Below are positions 27,601-34,518 of a DNA stretch of 52,859 nt, in pieces. A program made the position numbers and the translations under genes. The first letter of the stretch is position 1, and each line of letters starts with the position of its first letter. This DNA is from JBBDXA01 sp040902585 (GTDB lineage Bacteria; Planctomycetota; Phycisphaerae; Phycisphaerales; Phycisphaeraceae): positions 1 through 52,859 of the forward strand of contig JBBDXA010000017.1 of NCBI GenBank assembly GCA_040902585.1, read 5' to 3'. The notes under the pieces were generated by a model. The model made no database searches. It saw only the letters and a list, made by a program, of their open reading frames with translations, and was not told the DNA's origin.

Positions 27601-27967
27601 CGAGTTTGACCCAGTGCGTGATCGCTTCGATGTCCTCCTGCGAAAGCTTGTCCTTCGGCGGCATCTGGAGGTCTTCATTCTCATACATGATCGCTTCGAT
27701 GAGCAGACTCTTGTCCGGCTTGCCCGGCACGAGCGAAGGCCCGGCGCTGCCGCCGACGAGCATGGCTTCGAGGCTGTCGAGACGGAGATCGCCCTTCTGC
27801 TTTTCCTCAGAGTGACACTTGAAGCAATGGGTGGCGAGGACGGGGCGCACCTTGGTTTCAAAATATTCGATGAGCGCGGGATCAGCCTTTGCCTCAGCCG
27901 CGCGCAGCGAACCGATCCCGGCAAGCAGAACGAATACAACGGCGGCGAATGGCGATCGTCGGATCAT
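24671..27967 (-). CDS. PSD1 / planctomycete cytochrome C domain protein with nested LamG
   Basis: 1098 residues from the ATG at 27967. After a signal peptide, a planctomycete cytochrome c domain carries heme motif CFKCH (48-52). DUF1549 (about 145-350) is followed by a second CxxCH, CARCHNHKFDP, near 350, then DUF1553/PSD1 (about 520-1098) ending in the family motif DFCHVLLNSNEFLYID. A LamG-like lectin domain (about 845-1060) is inserted before that end. Such proteins are thought to act in extracytoplasmic carbohydrate oxidation with DUF1501 partners, but no activity is proven. The chain reads through two repeat insertions: AKPQAA at about 541-546, and a heptamer array plus hairpin at about 638-660, between the conserved SSAYRQSA and LDPGNQLLWRFPLHRLQAE motifs. 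Confidence 0.9.
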   Translation of the reverse strand: MIRRSPFAAVVFVLLAGIGSLRAAEAKADPALIEYFETKVRPVLATHCFKCHSEEKQKGDLRLDSLEAMLVGGSAGPSLVPGKPDKSLLIEAIMYENEDLQMPPKDKLSQEDIEAITHWVKLGAVWPGAKAGGASVRSKTAKISDEDRAYWAFQPVSKPSVPKVKHTARVINAIDSFLLAKLEGKGLTYSPEADKVTLIRRATFDLHGLPPTPEEVDTFVKDTSADAWTNLLDRLLASPRYGERWARHWLDLVRYSDSDGFKADDYRPHIWRYRDWVIRAFNDDMPYDQFLTWQLAGDEAAPLEPDAVIATGYLRLGPYEYNQRDVHKQWNEIVDDMTGISGEVFLGLSMHCARCHNHKFDPILQEDYFRLRAFFEPVLLDEQITASTKAEHAAYAQKYAGWEAATQEIRAKIEAIEGPVRRAVEKPAIVKYTDELQRILLAEEDALSPGDRQIKDLAFRQLVAEHKKIDGKIKADQKTELNNLYAELRKFDSIKPAPLTPVMAARDVGPVAPPTTIPSDRSQRVIAPGRLAVLGDTKLEIAKPQAAQSTGRRLALATWLTDKDHPLASRVIVNRLWQYHFATGIVATANDFGHQGDLPTHPELLDWLAREFVARGWKIKDMHKLIMSSSAYRQSAVVQESGVRGQGTGNNQSPPTPVGGSDPQKLDPGNQLLWRFPLHRLQAEQLRDAMLFVSGELDAKMYGTGVDDSAPRRSVYLKFMRNNRPDLIEIFDGPDGFNSFSKRNITTIAPQALMLINSDWTVARARKFAEQARREASGATSQMIELAFRKALGRAPQKDELTASLAFIDEQARRLGQQVQIVKDEPKAAAPTDVHGIAVDYRKGQRMLMKDPALAGLEEFTIEATFMLRSIDGNANVRTIASQWDGNTANPGWSLGVTGVKSRHKPQSIILQLVGLNEEGQRAYEVVASNLKPELDRFYHLVVNVKLSEIDSTGITFRLQPLADGAMPESSSVGHAVVRGINNDVAFVIGGRDMKVTSHGWDGVIADVRLYCESLSLPQLVGGRSPKTDALIGDWRFDPKALTKDASGKGRDLKNEGVLPSGIAAKEAVKTAARDSSFDAFVDFCHVLLNSNEFLYID
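25988..26056. repeat. Hairpin plus CCTGACY heptamer array inside PSD1
   Basis: CCCACCCAC and GTGGGTGGG (25988-26009) are perfect 9-bp arms, and the same hairpin with flanking CTTTG occurs at 29463. Next to it, 26022-26056 holds five CCTGACY-type units. The frame stays open through both. Confidence 0.8.
26327..26344. repeat. 18-bp palindrome inside PSD1
   Basis: A third copy of the AGCCGCTTGCGGCTT palindrome, encoding AKPQAA on the minus strand between KLEI and QSTGRRLALATW. Confidence 0.85.
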
Positions 27968-28112
27968 GCGATGTCTCAATGCGGGGCTGAAATCAGTCGT
28001 GACAGCGGTTCGCAGGCATTATAGAGGTAAGCATCGGCTCATCCAACGCGGTAAATGGAGGGATTCCCGTGCAGAGCCTGAGTCCTGTTGGGGCAGGGTC
28101 AGCCGGCTTGTC

Positions 28113-28118
28113 TACAAT
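28113..28118 (+). promoter_or_regulatory. -10 box of cinA, leaderless type
   Basis: TACAAT with eight bases (GCCGCCGC) before the ATG at 28127. A TTGGGG 19 bp upstream is a weak -35 candidate. Confidence 0.5.
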
Positions 28119-28126
28119 GCCGCCGC

Positions 28127-29443
28127 ATGCAAGCCCTCATTCTTTCCATCGGCGACGAACTGGTCCTCGGCCAGACCCTGGACACCAACTGTGCCTACCT
28201 GGCGGAGCAGCTTGCCGGCCGGGGGATCATGTCGCGCTATCACCTGACCATCGCCGATGACGAGGCTTCGATCGCGGACTCACTAAAATGGGCCGCGATG
28301 CAGGCGGAGCTGGTCATCGTCACCGGCGGCCTGGGTCCGACTGAGGACGACCTCACGCGCCAGGCGATGGCCAAGGCGATGGGCGTGGAGTTGGCGATCG
28401 ATGAAGCCAGCATCGAAGGCATCACCTCCTACTTCAAGGCCCGCGGCCGGGAGATGCCGCAGCGCAACAAGGTGCAGGCGATGCTGCCGCGCGGCGCGGA
28501 GGCGATCGTGAACACCTGCGGCACCGCGCCGGGCATCAAGGCGACCATCGGCAGCGCGACCTTCTTTATCACGCCCGGCGTCCCGAACGAAATGGTCGCC
28601 ATGTTCCAGCACACGATTTTTCCCTGGCTCGATGCCCAAGTGGGCAGTGCCGACGGGAAGCGACGCACCATCCTGACGGAGAAAATCAACACCTTCGGCG
28701 CGGGGGAGAGTGATGTCGCAGGTCGACTCGGGCTCCTGATGGATCGCAAGCGCAATCCACTGGTGGGGACGACCGTGGCCGATGGCATCGTCTCCGTGCG
28801 CGTTCGCAGTGAGTTCGATGACGCGGCGAAGGCGGCGAGCGAACTGGCCGCGACACTCAGCGAGATAGAGGCACGCCTCGGCTCGATCGTCACCGGACGA
28901 GGCAGTGACACGCTGCAACTGTCCCTCGTGAAACTCCTGCGCGAAATGGGCGTGAAGGTCGCCACCGCTGAAAGCTGTACCGGCGGCCTGGCAGGCAAGA
29001 TGATTACCGATGTGGCAGGCAGCAGCGATATCTACGCGGGCGGCTGGATCACCTATTCCAATGCGATGAAAACAGTCCAGCTCGAAGTGCCTGATGAACT
29101 GATCCAGCAGCACGGCGCGGTGAGCGAACCGGTCGCGCGGGCCTTGGCGCAGGGCGCGCTGCGAAGGAGCGAGGCGGACCTGGCGGTGGGCATCACCGGC
29201 ATCGCAGGCCCCGGCGGCGGCACACCGGCAAAACCCGTGGGCACCGTGTGGATCGCCATCGCTTTCTACGAGGAAGGAACGGGGGCGATGGACTCGGATG
29301 CGAGACTGTTCCTGCTGCCCGGCGATCGGGAGGCAGTGCGCGATCGGGCGGCCAAATGTGCCCTGGCGATGCTGCGGTTTCATGTCATGGGCGTGCCGCT
29401 GGATGAATTGAAGTGGGCGCGGACGGCGGCGGTGACGGGGTGA
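28127..29443 (+). CDS. cinA: CinA: nicotinamide mononucleotide deamidase-type protein
   Basis: 438 residues in two domains. The N-terminal MoaB/COG1058 domain (1-170) has the SIGDEL and TGGLGPTEDD motifs. The C-terminal PncC domain (about 270-438) has TAESCTGGLAGKMI, WITYSNAMK and GITGIAGPGGGTPAKPVGTVWIA (visible in parts), the NMN amidohydrolase active-site region. Full-length CinA can have ADP-ribose pyrophosphatase and NMN deamidase activity and recycles pyridine nucleotides; the old competence name rests on operons not seen here. The start at 28127 fits homology and lies behind TACAAT. If the TIR protein makes NAD-derived products, this enzyme belongs to the same metabolite pool, though no genetic link is visible. 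Confidence 0.9.
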   Translation: MQALILSIGDELVLGQTLDTNCAYLAEQLAGRGIMSRYHLTIADDEASIADSLKWAAMQAELVIVTGGLGPTEDDLTRQAMAKAMGVELAIDEASIEGITSYFKARGREMPQRNKVQAMLPRGAEAIVNTCGTAPGIKATIGSATFFITPGVPNEMVAMFQHTIFPWLDAQVGSADGKRRTILTEKINTFGAGESDVAGRLGLLMDRKRNPLVGTTVADGIVSVRVRSEFDDAAKAASELAATLSEIEARLGSIVTGRGSDTLQLSLVKLLREMGVKVATAESCTGGLAGKMITDVAGSSDIYAGGWITYSNAMKTVQLEVPDELIQQHGAVSEPVARALAQGALRRSEADLAVGITGIAGPGGGTPAKPVGTVWIAIAFYEEGTGAMDSDARLFLLPGDREAVRDRAAKCALAMLRFHVMGVPLDELKWARTAAVTG

Positions 29444-29462
29444 GCGGAACTCACGACGGGAA

Positions 29463-29488
29463 CCCACCCACGGAAGTGGGTGGGCTTT
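29463..29488 (+). terminator. Hairpin after cinA, copy of the PSD1-internal hairpin
   Basis: CCCACCCAC and GTGGGTGGG around GGAA, followed by CTTTG. It lies 20 bp beyond the cinA stop. The T-run is short, so this is a weak terminator or a mobile hairpin; the same sequence sits inside PSD1. Confidence 0.5.
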
Positions 29489-29560
29489 GCCTATCTCCTC
29501 TCCCCCTGCCTTCCTCATCATCCTCGACGTCATCGCCGATAACCCGTAATGTTCACTCTT

Positions 29561-30367
29561 ATGAATCCGCCTCCGCGTCAACCCGCTTTCGATCCCGCGC
29601 TGGAGCCGGCGCCTGCGCGGCGCGGCAGCAAAGCCGGCCACACGCCGCCTGCCGTGCGCATTGATATTCACAGTCATCTACTGCCTTCCATCGATGATGG
29701 CTGTCGATCATTCGACGAATCACTCGAGTGCGTGAAGAAGCTCAAAGCGATGGGCTTCGTCGGCTCCATCTGCACGCCCCACCTCTGGCCTGAAGCGTTC
29801 CCCGGCAACACGCCTTCGCACGTCCGCGCCTGGACCGAGCGATTGCGCGAAGACCTCGCCCATGCCGGCGTCGAATATCACATCTGGCCCGGCGGCGAAC
29901 TGCGACTCTTCGAAGGCGTCATTCCCTGGATGCAGACCCATGGCGTGCCCACGCTCGGCGACTCGCGCTATGTCCTCACCGACACCTGGGACCGAAGCTG
30001 GCCCAGGTTTGCGACGAGTGTGTTTCAATGGCTGATCCAGCAGAAGTATCAGCCGATCCTCGCGCACCCTGAGCGAGTCCCGGACCAGCGCGGGCTGGAC
30101 AAACGCATCCGCGAAGTCGAAGAGATGGGCGTGCTGCTTCAGTGCAACGCCAACTCCTTCACCGGCGCTGAAGGTCTGCGGGCGGATCAATACGTCAGGC
30201 AACTCGTCGCCGAGAAGCGGTGCAGCTTCGTCGCCCTGGACATGCATCGGCCTGAGACGCTCATCACCCGCTTCGACGGCTTGGCGATGCTCGAAGCCGA
30301 GTTCGGTCAGGCGGCATTGGATCACCTGCTCATCGACGCCCCAAGGCGCATCGTGCAGCCGGTGTGA
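29561..30367 (+). CDS. CpsB/CapC-type PHP tyrosine-protein phosphatase
   Basis: About 268 residues. After a Pro-rich N-terminal 35 residues, the PHP metal motif IDIHSHLLPSIDDG starts the domain; TPHL, the later LAHPER motif and the final LLIDAP strand follow the CpsB/YwqE pattern. Such metal-dependent phosphatases act on BY-kinases that control capsule or exopolysaccharide chain length. The ATG at 29561 was preferred to 29549 because TAATGT ends eight bases before it, but either is possible. No polysaccharide export genes adjoin it; the GT4 gene is 4 kb away. Confidence 0.8.
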   Translation: MNPPPRQPAFDPALEPAPARRGSKAGHTPPAVRIDIHSHLLPSIDDGCRSFDESLECVKKLKAMGFVGSICTPHLWPEAFPGNTPSHVRAWTERLREDLAHAGVEYHIWPGGELRLFEGVIPWMQTHGVPTLGDSRYVLTDTWDRSWPRFATSVFQWLIQQKYQPILAHPERVPDQRGLDKRIREVEEMGVLLQCNANSFTGAEGLRADQYVRQLVAEKRCSFVALDMHRPETLITRFDGLAMLEAEFGQAALDHLLIDAPRRIVQPV

Positions 30368-30391
30368 TGAATCGCTGTTCTCATCTCCATC

Positions 30392-30497
30392 CAAGCCCCA
30401 TGGCGAGTCCGCGAGCCGTGGGGGTATTCAGAGTCGTTTCGTGCCCTTGCATCCTCAGTGCCCCGACGGCTCACCGAGCCTCGCCATCGGGCTTGGG
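30392..30497. repeat. Inverted pair of the GGCGAGTC repeat family
   Basis: Left arm 30392-30428 (core ATGGCGAGTCCGCGAGCCGT) and a diverged inverted arm 30459-30497. They share the ends CAAGCCC...GGGCTTG. It lies between the CpsB-type gene and DUF1080. Confidence 0.75.
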
Positions 30498-30603
30498 TAC
30501 TCAAAGTGTCGCATTTTGCAGCCTGCCGAACCGCGATGCCCCGCCTTCGGTATGATGAGGTGCGTCGCTTCCGCGACCTCTTCCCACCCCGCTTAAACTG
30601 GAG

Positions 30604-31308
30604 ATGCCCATGTTCGCTCGCTGCTCTTTTGTGTTTGCACTTCTCATCACGCTGACAAACTTCGCTTTGGCCAACGAGCACAAGGCCGCGGAGCCTTTCA
30701 ACGGCAAAGACCTGCACGGCTGGAAGACGAAGACGCCCGCCGAGCGCAGCAAGTGGGGCGTCGGCCAGGCCACGCTCGACCCCAGCGATGCCAAGAAAAT
30801 CAAGTTCGTTAAGGAAGGCGGCGACATGGTCAACGTCGAAGGCGGCGGCGTGGACATCTACTCCGATGCGAAGTTCGGCGACTGCCTCATCGAGATCGAA
30901 GTCTTCGTGCCCAAGGGTTCCAACTCAGGCATTTACGTGATGGGTGAGTACGAGGTGCAGGTGTTCGACAGCTTCGGCAAGCCGGCCGACAAAATGGGTA
31001 CTGGTGATATGGGCGCGATCTACTCCGCCGCCAAGCCCACGAAGAACCCCATCCGCGCCCCGGGCCAGTGGAACAAGTACGTCATCGACTTCCGTGCTCC
31101 CAGGTTTAACGACAAGGGCGAGCGCACGGCCAAGGCGAAATTCGTGAAGGTCCAGCTCAACGGCGAACTGCTGCACGAGAACATCGAAATGAACGGCCCC
31201 ACGCCCGGCGGTATCACCGGCAAGGAAGCACCGACCGGCCCGATCATGTTCCAGGGCGATCACGGACCGATCGCGTTTCGCAACATCAGGATCACGCCAG
31301 TGAAGTAA
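30604..31308 (+). CDS. Secreted DUF1080 (3-keto-disaccharide hydrolase family) protein
   Basis: 234 residues with a signal peptide (1-24, cleavage near LAN/EHK). The DUF1080 fold opens with FNGKDLHGWKTK and contains DCLIEIEVFVPKGSNSGIYVMGEYEVQV and the end motif GPIAFRNIRITPVK (seen in parts). Some relatives hydrolyse 3-keto-glycosides made by sugar oxidoreductases; many have no tested activity. GGAG is only one base from the ATG, so the translation signal is unusual, and a TATGAT box lies 48 bp upstream. A hairpin repeat begins two bases after the stop. Confidence 0.85.
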   Translation: MPMFARCSFVFALLITLTNFALANEHKAAEPFNGKDLHGWKTKTPAERSKWGVGQATLDPSDAKKIKFVKEGGDMVNVEGGGVDIYSDAKFGDCLIEIEVFVPKGSNSGIYVMGEYEVQVFDSFGKPADKMGTGDMGAIYSAAKPTKNPIRAPGQWNKYVIDFRAPRFNDKGERTAKAKFVKVQLNGELLHENIEMNGPTPGGITGKEAPTGPIMFQGDHGPIAFRNIRITPVK

Positions 31309-31310
31309 GA

Positions 31311-31453
31311 GCACCATCCCGACAGGGTGGTGCGCGTTCGTGGTTCAGTTCGTCTAAGGCACCGCCCTGCCGGGACGGTGCTCCACGACTACGCTTCTCA
31401 CACACGTTCTTAGAAATTCGTTCGCCCTCGGCACCACCCTTTCCGGATGGTGC
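31311..31453. repeat. Three related hairpins (GCACC...GGTGC family)
   Basis: Units at 31311-31333, 31359-31382 and 31431-31453 each have GCACC and GGTGC ends around CCC/GGG arms; the last two share TCCA after the hairpin. They fill the space between the convergent DUF1080 and TPR genes and could stop transcription from both sides. Confidence 0.75.
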
Positions 31454-31460
31454 TCCAGGA

Positions 31461-32165
31461 TTACTTCTCCTCCAACCCGAAGCCGGTCGCGCCCACGCTC
31501 GGCGTCGGCGTCGCTTGAAGATTCTGAAGGCGGCCGAGCAGCACGAGGTTTTTCGGTTCGATCTGTAGCGCCTGCCGCAGCGCGATCGTCGCGTTGACGC
31601 GGTCGCCCAGGCCCTCGTAGAAATCCGCCGCCTTGACGAAGGGAGTGATGTCGTCGCCTTTGCGGAACTCCTGGGCCTTGAGGAAGGCGACCTTGGCGCC
31701 ATCGACATCGCCGATCAGGCCGAGGAAGTGCGCCTGGCGCAGGTAGTCGCGCGTGGTGCCATACCGCCTGTTGGCGGTCTTCAGCAGGGTGTGCAGTTTC
31801 TCCAGCACCGGCTCGCGTCGATACGCCTCCGCCAGGGCGTCAATCACATCCGGCGTTTCAGGATGAGAGTCGCGCAAGCTGTAAGCGATTTCGAGGGCCA
31901 GCCGGGCATCCAGCGGCCGGCTCTGTGCCAAGCGGAGCTTGCCGAGGTAGTACTGGGCTTTCCAGTCGGCCGGGTCCTGAATCAGGGCGCGGTCGAGTCT
32001 CTGCTCCGCGGTGACGTAGTCCTTCTTATCGAGGGCCTGCTTGGCCTCTAGACGGAGCACCGAGTTGGGGGCTGTGCTGCAACCCACAGCCGCGATAAGC
32101 ATCAGTGCGGCAACAGCGGAAAAGAGGGAGCGGGAAAGAAAACGAGTGGTGAGAACGGGCATCAT
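31461..32165 (-). CDS. TPR lipoprotein
   Basis: 234 residues from the ATG at 32165, which has GGAGG five bases upstream. The lipobox is AAVGC (Cys29). The mature part consists of TPR-like helical pairs, for example DYVTAEQRLDRALIQDPADWKAQYYLG written as two overlapping repeats near 50-75 and again near 180-215. Such lipoproteins scaffold envelope complexes; the partner is unknown. A 5' leader of uncertain length includes a CCGACGC/GCGTCGG hairpin (32190-32209). Confidence 0.8.
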   Translation of the reverse strand: MMPVLTTRFLSRSLFSAVAALMLIAAVGCSTAPNSVLRLEAKQALDKKDYVTAEQRLDRALIQDPADWKAQYYLGKLRLAQSRPLDARLALEIAYSLRDSHPETPDVIDALAEAYRREPVLEKLHTLLKTANRRYGTTRDYLRQAHFLGLIGDVDGAKVAFLKAQEFRKGDDITPFVKAADFYEGLGDRVNATIALRQALQIEPKNLVLLGRLQNLQATPTPSVGATGFGLEEK

Positions 32166-32354
32166 GCGAAACCTCCGTGTAAATCCGACGCGGGTGGGCG
32201 TCGGGACCGATCCATGGTCAAACACCATCTCTATAAGATAAACGATTCAATGGGGAAAACAAGGGGCGGGATTCCGGTCAAGTTAAGGGCCTGCCGTCGC
32301 AGCTCCGAATCCTGCCTGCACATCGCACAGACCGACCAATCGCGATACGCCGAC

Positions 32355-32383
32355 GCGACGAATGATATTTCTTCATTCGCCGC
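32355..32383. other. Stem-loop upstream of the DUF1570 gene
   Basis: CGAATGA and TCATTCG pair around a 7-nt loop, with three more GC pairs outside one mismatch. Apart from this, the 286 bp between the TPR and DUF1570 genes hold nothing I can name. Confidence 0.4.
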
Positions 32384-32451
32384 GACGCCATTGCTAAGTC
32401 CGCCCTGCCGCTCGCCGAAGCTACATCCATCCTCACCAGGCCCCGGCGGAG

Positions 32452-33669
32452 ATGGGTGTGTCCAAGCATCAAACTTTCATCTGTGCGTTGTGTACCGCCC
32501 TCGCCTTCGCGGCTCAGTCCCAGGCCGACTCCCTGCCCCGCCTCACGTCTTTCGCCAGCACGCACTACGACATCCACACCAACGTCGCGATGGACAAGGC
32601 CCGCGAAATCGGCCGGCACATGGACGCGGTCTTCGAGGAATACACCAAGCGGTTCCACGCCTTCGGCAAGGGCGCGACGCCGCGCATGCCGCTGTACCTG
32701 CTCAAGACCCAGCAGGAGTACCTCGACTTCATGCGCGGCAAAGGCGTCGATGCGACAGGCACCGGTGGCATCTTCTTCATCCGCCCCGATGCCAAGGGTC
32801 TGGCCACCTGGCTCGATAACCGCCCTTCGTGGATCACGCTCGAAACCCTTCAGCATGAGGGCTTCCATCAGTTCGCGTATGCCTGCATCGGCACCAAGCT
32901 GCCGCTGTGGGTCAACGAAGGCATGGCGGAGTACTTCGGCGATGCGATCCTCGTCGACAAACGCCTGCGCGTGGGCATCTGTCCCAATCGCCGTTTGCAG
33001 TCCGTGAAGCAGGCGGTGATCGATCGCAAGACGATCGACTTCGACGAACTGCTCACCACGCAACCGGGCAAGTGGCATCAGACCCTCGTCCGCAGTCCCG
33101 AGCGCGGGCGACTTCAATACGATCAATCCTGGTCGATGGTCTACTTTCTCATTCACGGAGAAGACGGCCGCTACCGCGCCGCGTTCGAGAAGTACCTGAC
33201 GGTTGTCGCCAAGGGCATGGAAAGCGGCGAAGCGTTCAAGCACGCCTTTGGCGCGAAGGACACGGTCGCGTTCCGCAGGCAATGGGAGAAGTTTGCGGCA
33301 ACGGTGGAGCCGGATGCGATCGACACGGCGGTAGGCCGCATGCGCTTCCTCGCGCAGGGCATTCAACTGCTGCACGAGCGAAGAGAGACGCCGCCCAGTT
33401 CGCTGGAGGATCTTCGAAAGAAGCTCGCCGCGATCGGGTTCCGCGCGGTGCGGATTGAGAACGGCGTGCGCACGGAAGTCAGCGCAAGCGATGCGTCGCT
33501 TTATGTCTTCAACCGCGACAACGGCAGCTCGGCGACGTTTGAGCTGGTCAAGAGCAGTGAAACAGGCGTGCCGCCGGGCGTGCGCGCCACGGGTCTGCAA
33601 CCGCAGCCGACGCTGATCTGGACGCGCGATGATAAAGGCGAGCTGCTGGCGGAAGTGGATTTCCGGTAG
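32452..33669 (+). CDS. Secreted DUF1570-like metalloprotease-fold protein
   Basis: 405 residues. A signal peptide ends near residue 26 (AAQSQAD). The gluzincin-like motif HEGFH (135-139) followed by LWVNEGMAEYFGD (152-164) gives the HExxH plus downstream Glu pattern of DUF1570 and related metalloprotease-like domains. It is therefore probably an active zinc peptidase of unknown substrate. The C-terminal 100 residues form a separate beta-rich region. The start has GCGGAG directly next to the ATG, so a GTG or later start is possible. Confidence 0.78.
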   Translation: MGVSKHQTFICALCTALAFAAQSQADSLPRLTSFASTHYDIHTNVAMDKAREIGRHMDAVFEEYTKRFHAFGKGATPRMPLYLLKTQQEYLDFMRGKGVDATGTGGIFFIRPDAKGLATWLDNRPSWITLETLQHEGFHQFAYACIGTKLPLWVNEGMAEYFGDAILVDKRLRVGICPNRRLQSVKQAVIDRKTIDFDELLTTQPGKWHQTLVRSPERGRLQYDQSWSMVYFLIHGEDGRYRAAFEKYLTVVAKGMESGEAFKHAFGAKDTVAFRRQWEKFAATVEPDAIDTAVGRMRFLAQGIQLLHERRETPPSSLEDLRKKLAAIGFRAVRIENGVRTEVSASDASLYVFNRDNGSSATFELVKSSETGVPPGVRATGLQPQPTLIWTRDDKGELLAEVDFR

Positions 33670-33695
33670 GAATCTCAAATCTCAGATTTAAGATC

Positions 33696-34379
33696 TCACA
33701 TCACCACTCCCTCCAGCGACGCCAGCCCCAGCGGCTCGCGCGTGAAGAACGGCTCGGCGAACTTCACGCCGATGCGGCTGCCCATGTAGCCGTTCATCTG
33801 CTGCACCCACTCGACCACTGCCCGATTGCGCTCCGGCACCACGAACTGCGATTCATAGGCGACGATCGACTTGATCTTCGTCTCGATCTGCTCGCTGATG
33901 TCCATGCAGAAGGATGGTTGCGCGACGTGCCGCAGGTGGGTGCAGTAGTAATAGATGAGCCACTTCGGGTAGACGGGATTGCCGGGCAGGTCGATCTTCG
34001 TGAGCTTCGCATCGAAGCGGGCGTCTTCGACGATGCGCGTCGTCGCGACATGGTCGGGATGGGCATCTTCGAAGTAAGGAAGAAAGACGATCGACGCCTG
34101 ATGCTCGCGGATGACGCCTGCAACGGCGTGGCGCGATTCGATGTTGTGCGTGACTTGCCGGTTGGTGAGTCCGAGCAGGCGACGCTTCACGCCGAGGATC
34201 GCCGCGGCCGCGGTCCACTCCTTCTCACGAATCTCGGGTGAGCCGTGCGGCGTGGGCTCGCCGTTGGTCATATCGAGCAGGAGCAGATCGTGCCCTTGGG
34301 TGGCAAGGCGGGCGATGGTGCCGCCCATGCCCAGTTCCTGGTCATCCGGGTGCGGGCCGACGATGAGAATGTTGGCCAT
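33696..34379 (-). CDS. bshB1: PIG-L deacetylase, BshB1-like
   Basis: 227 residues. The PIG-L metal motif is GPHPDDQE (8-15), with a third ligand in the HPDH stretch near 108. The sequence MTNGEPTPHGSPEIRE is the BshB1-type loop, which in bacillithiol synthesis deacetylates GlcNAc-malate. The neighbouring GT4 protein does not look like BshA, and no bshC is in the window, so the bacillithiol role is only likely. TAAGGT ends six bases before the ATG, suggesting its own leaderless message separate from the GT4 gene 139 bp upstream. Confidence 0.8.
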   Translation of the reverse strand: MANILIVGPHPDDQELGMGGTIARLATQGHDLLLLDMTNGEPTPHGSPEIREKEWTAAAAILGVKRRLLGLTNRQVTHNIESRHAVAGVIREHQASIVFLPYFEDAHPDHVATTRIVEDARFDAKLTKIDLPGNPVYPKWLIYYYCTHLRHVAQPSFCMDISEQIETKIKSIVAYESQFVVPERNRAVVEWVQQMNGYMGSRIGVKFAEPFFTREPLGLASLEGVVM

Positions 34380-34385
34380 GTTTTT

Positions 34386-34391
34386 ACCTTA
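34386..34391 (-). promoter_or_regulatory. -10-like box of bshB1, leaderless type
   Basis: TAAGGT on the minus strand, six bases before the ATG at 34379. It fits TANNNT but is weak. Confidence 0.35.
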
Positions 34392-34419
34392 TGAACAAAG
34401 CATTATTGATGATTCACTT

Positions 34420-34512
34420 CAAGCCCGATGGCGAGTCTGCGAGCCGTCGGGGTATCGGGCGGTTAGGTAAGGCTGTTACCCCGATGGCTCGCAGACTCGC
34501 CATCGGACTTGG
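34420..34512. repeat. Near-perfect inverted pair of the GGCGAGTC repeat family
   Basis: Arms 34420-34455 and 34477-34512 are complementary at 34 of 36 positions around a 21-bp loop. It is the best-preserved copy of the family also found at 15805 and 30392. It lies between bshB1 and the GT4 gene. Confidence 0.88.
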
Positions 34513-34518
34513 TCTCTT

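Noticed and set aside
31311..31453. Possible mini CRISPR array
   Set aside because: The repeats are hairpins of unequal sequence with spacers of unequal length, and no cas gene is present.
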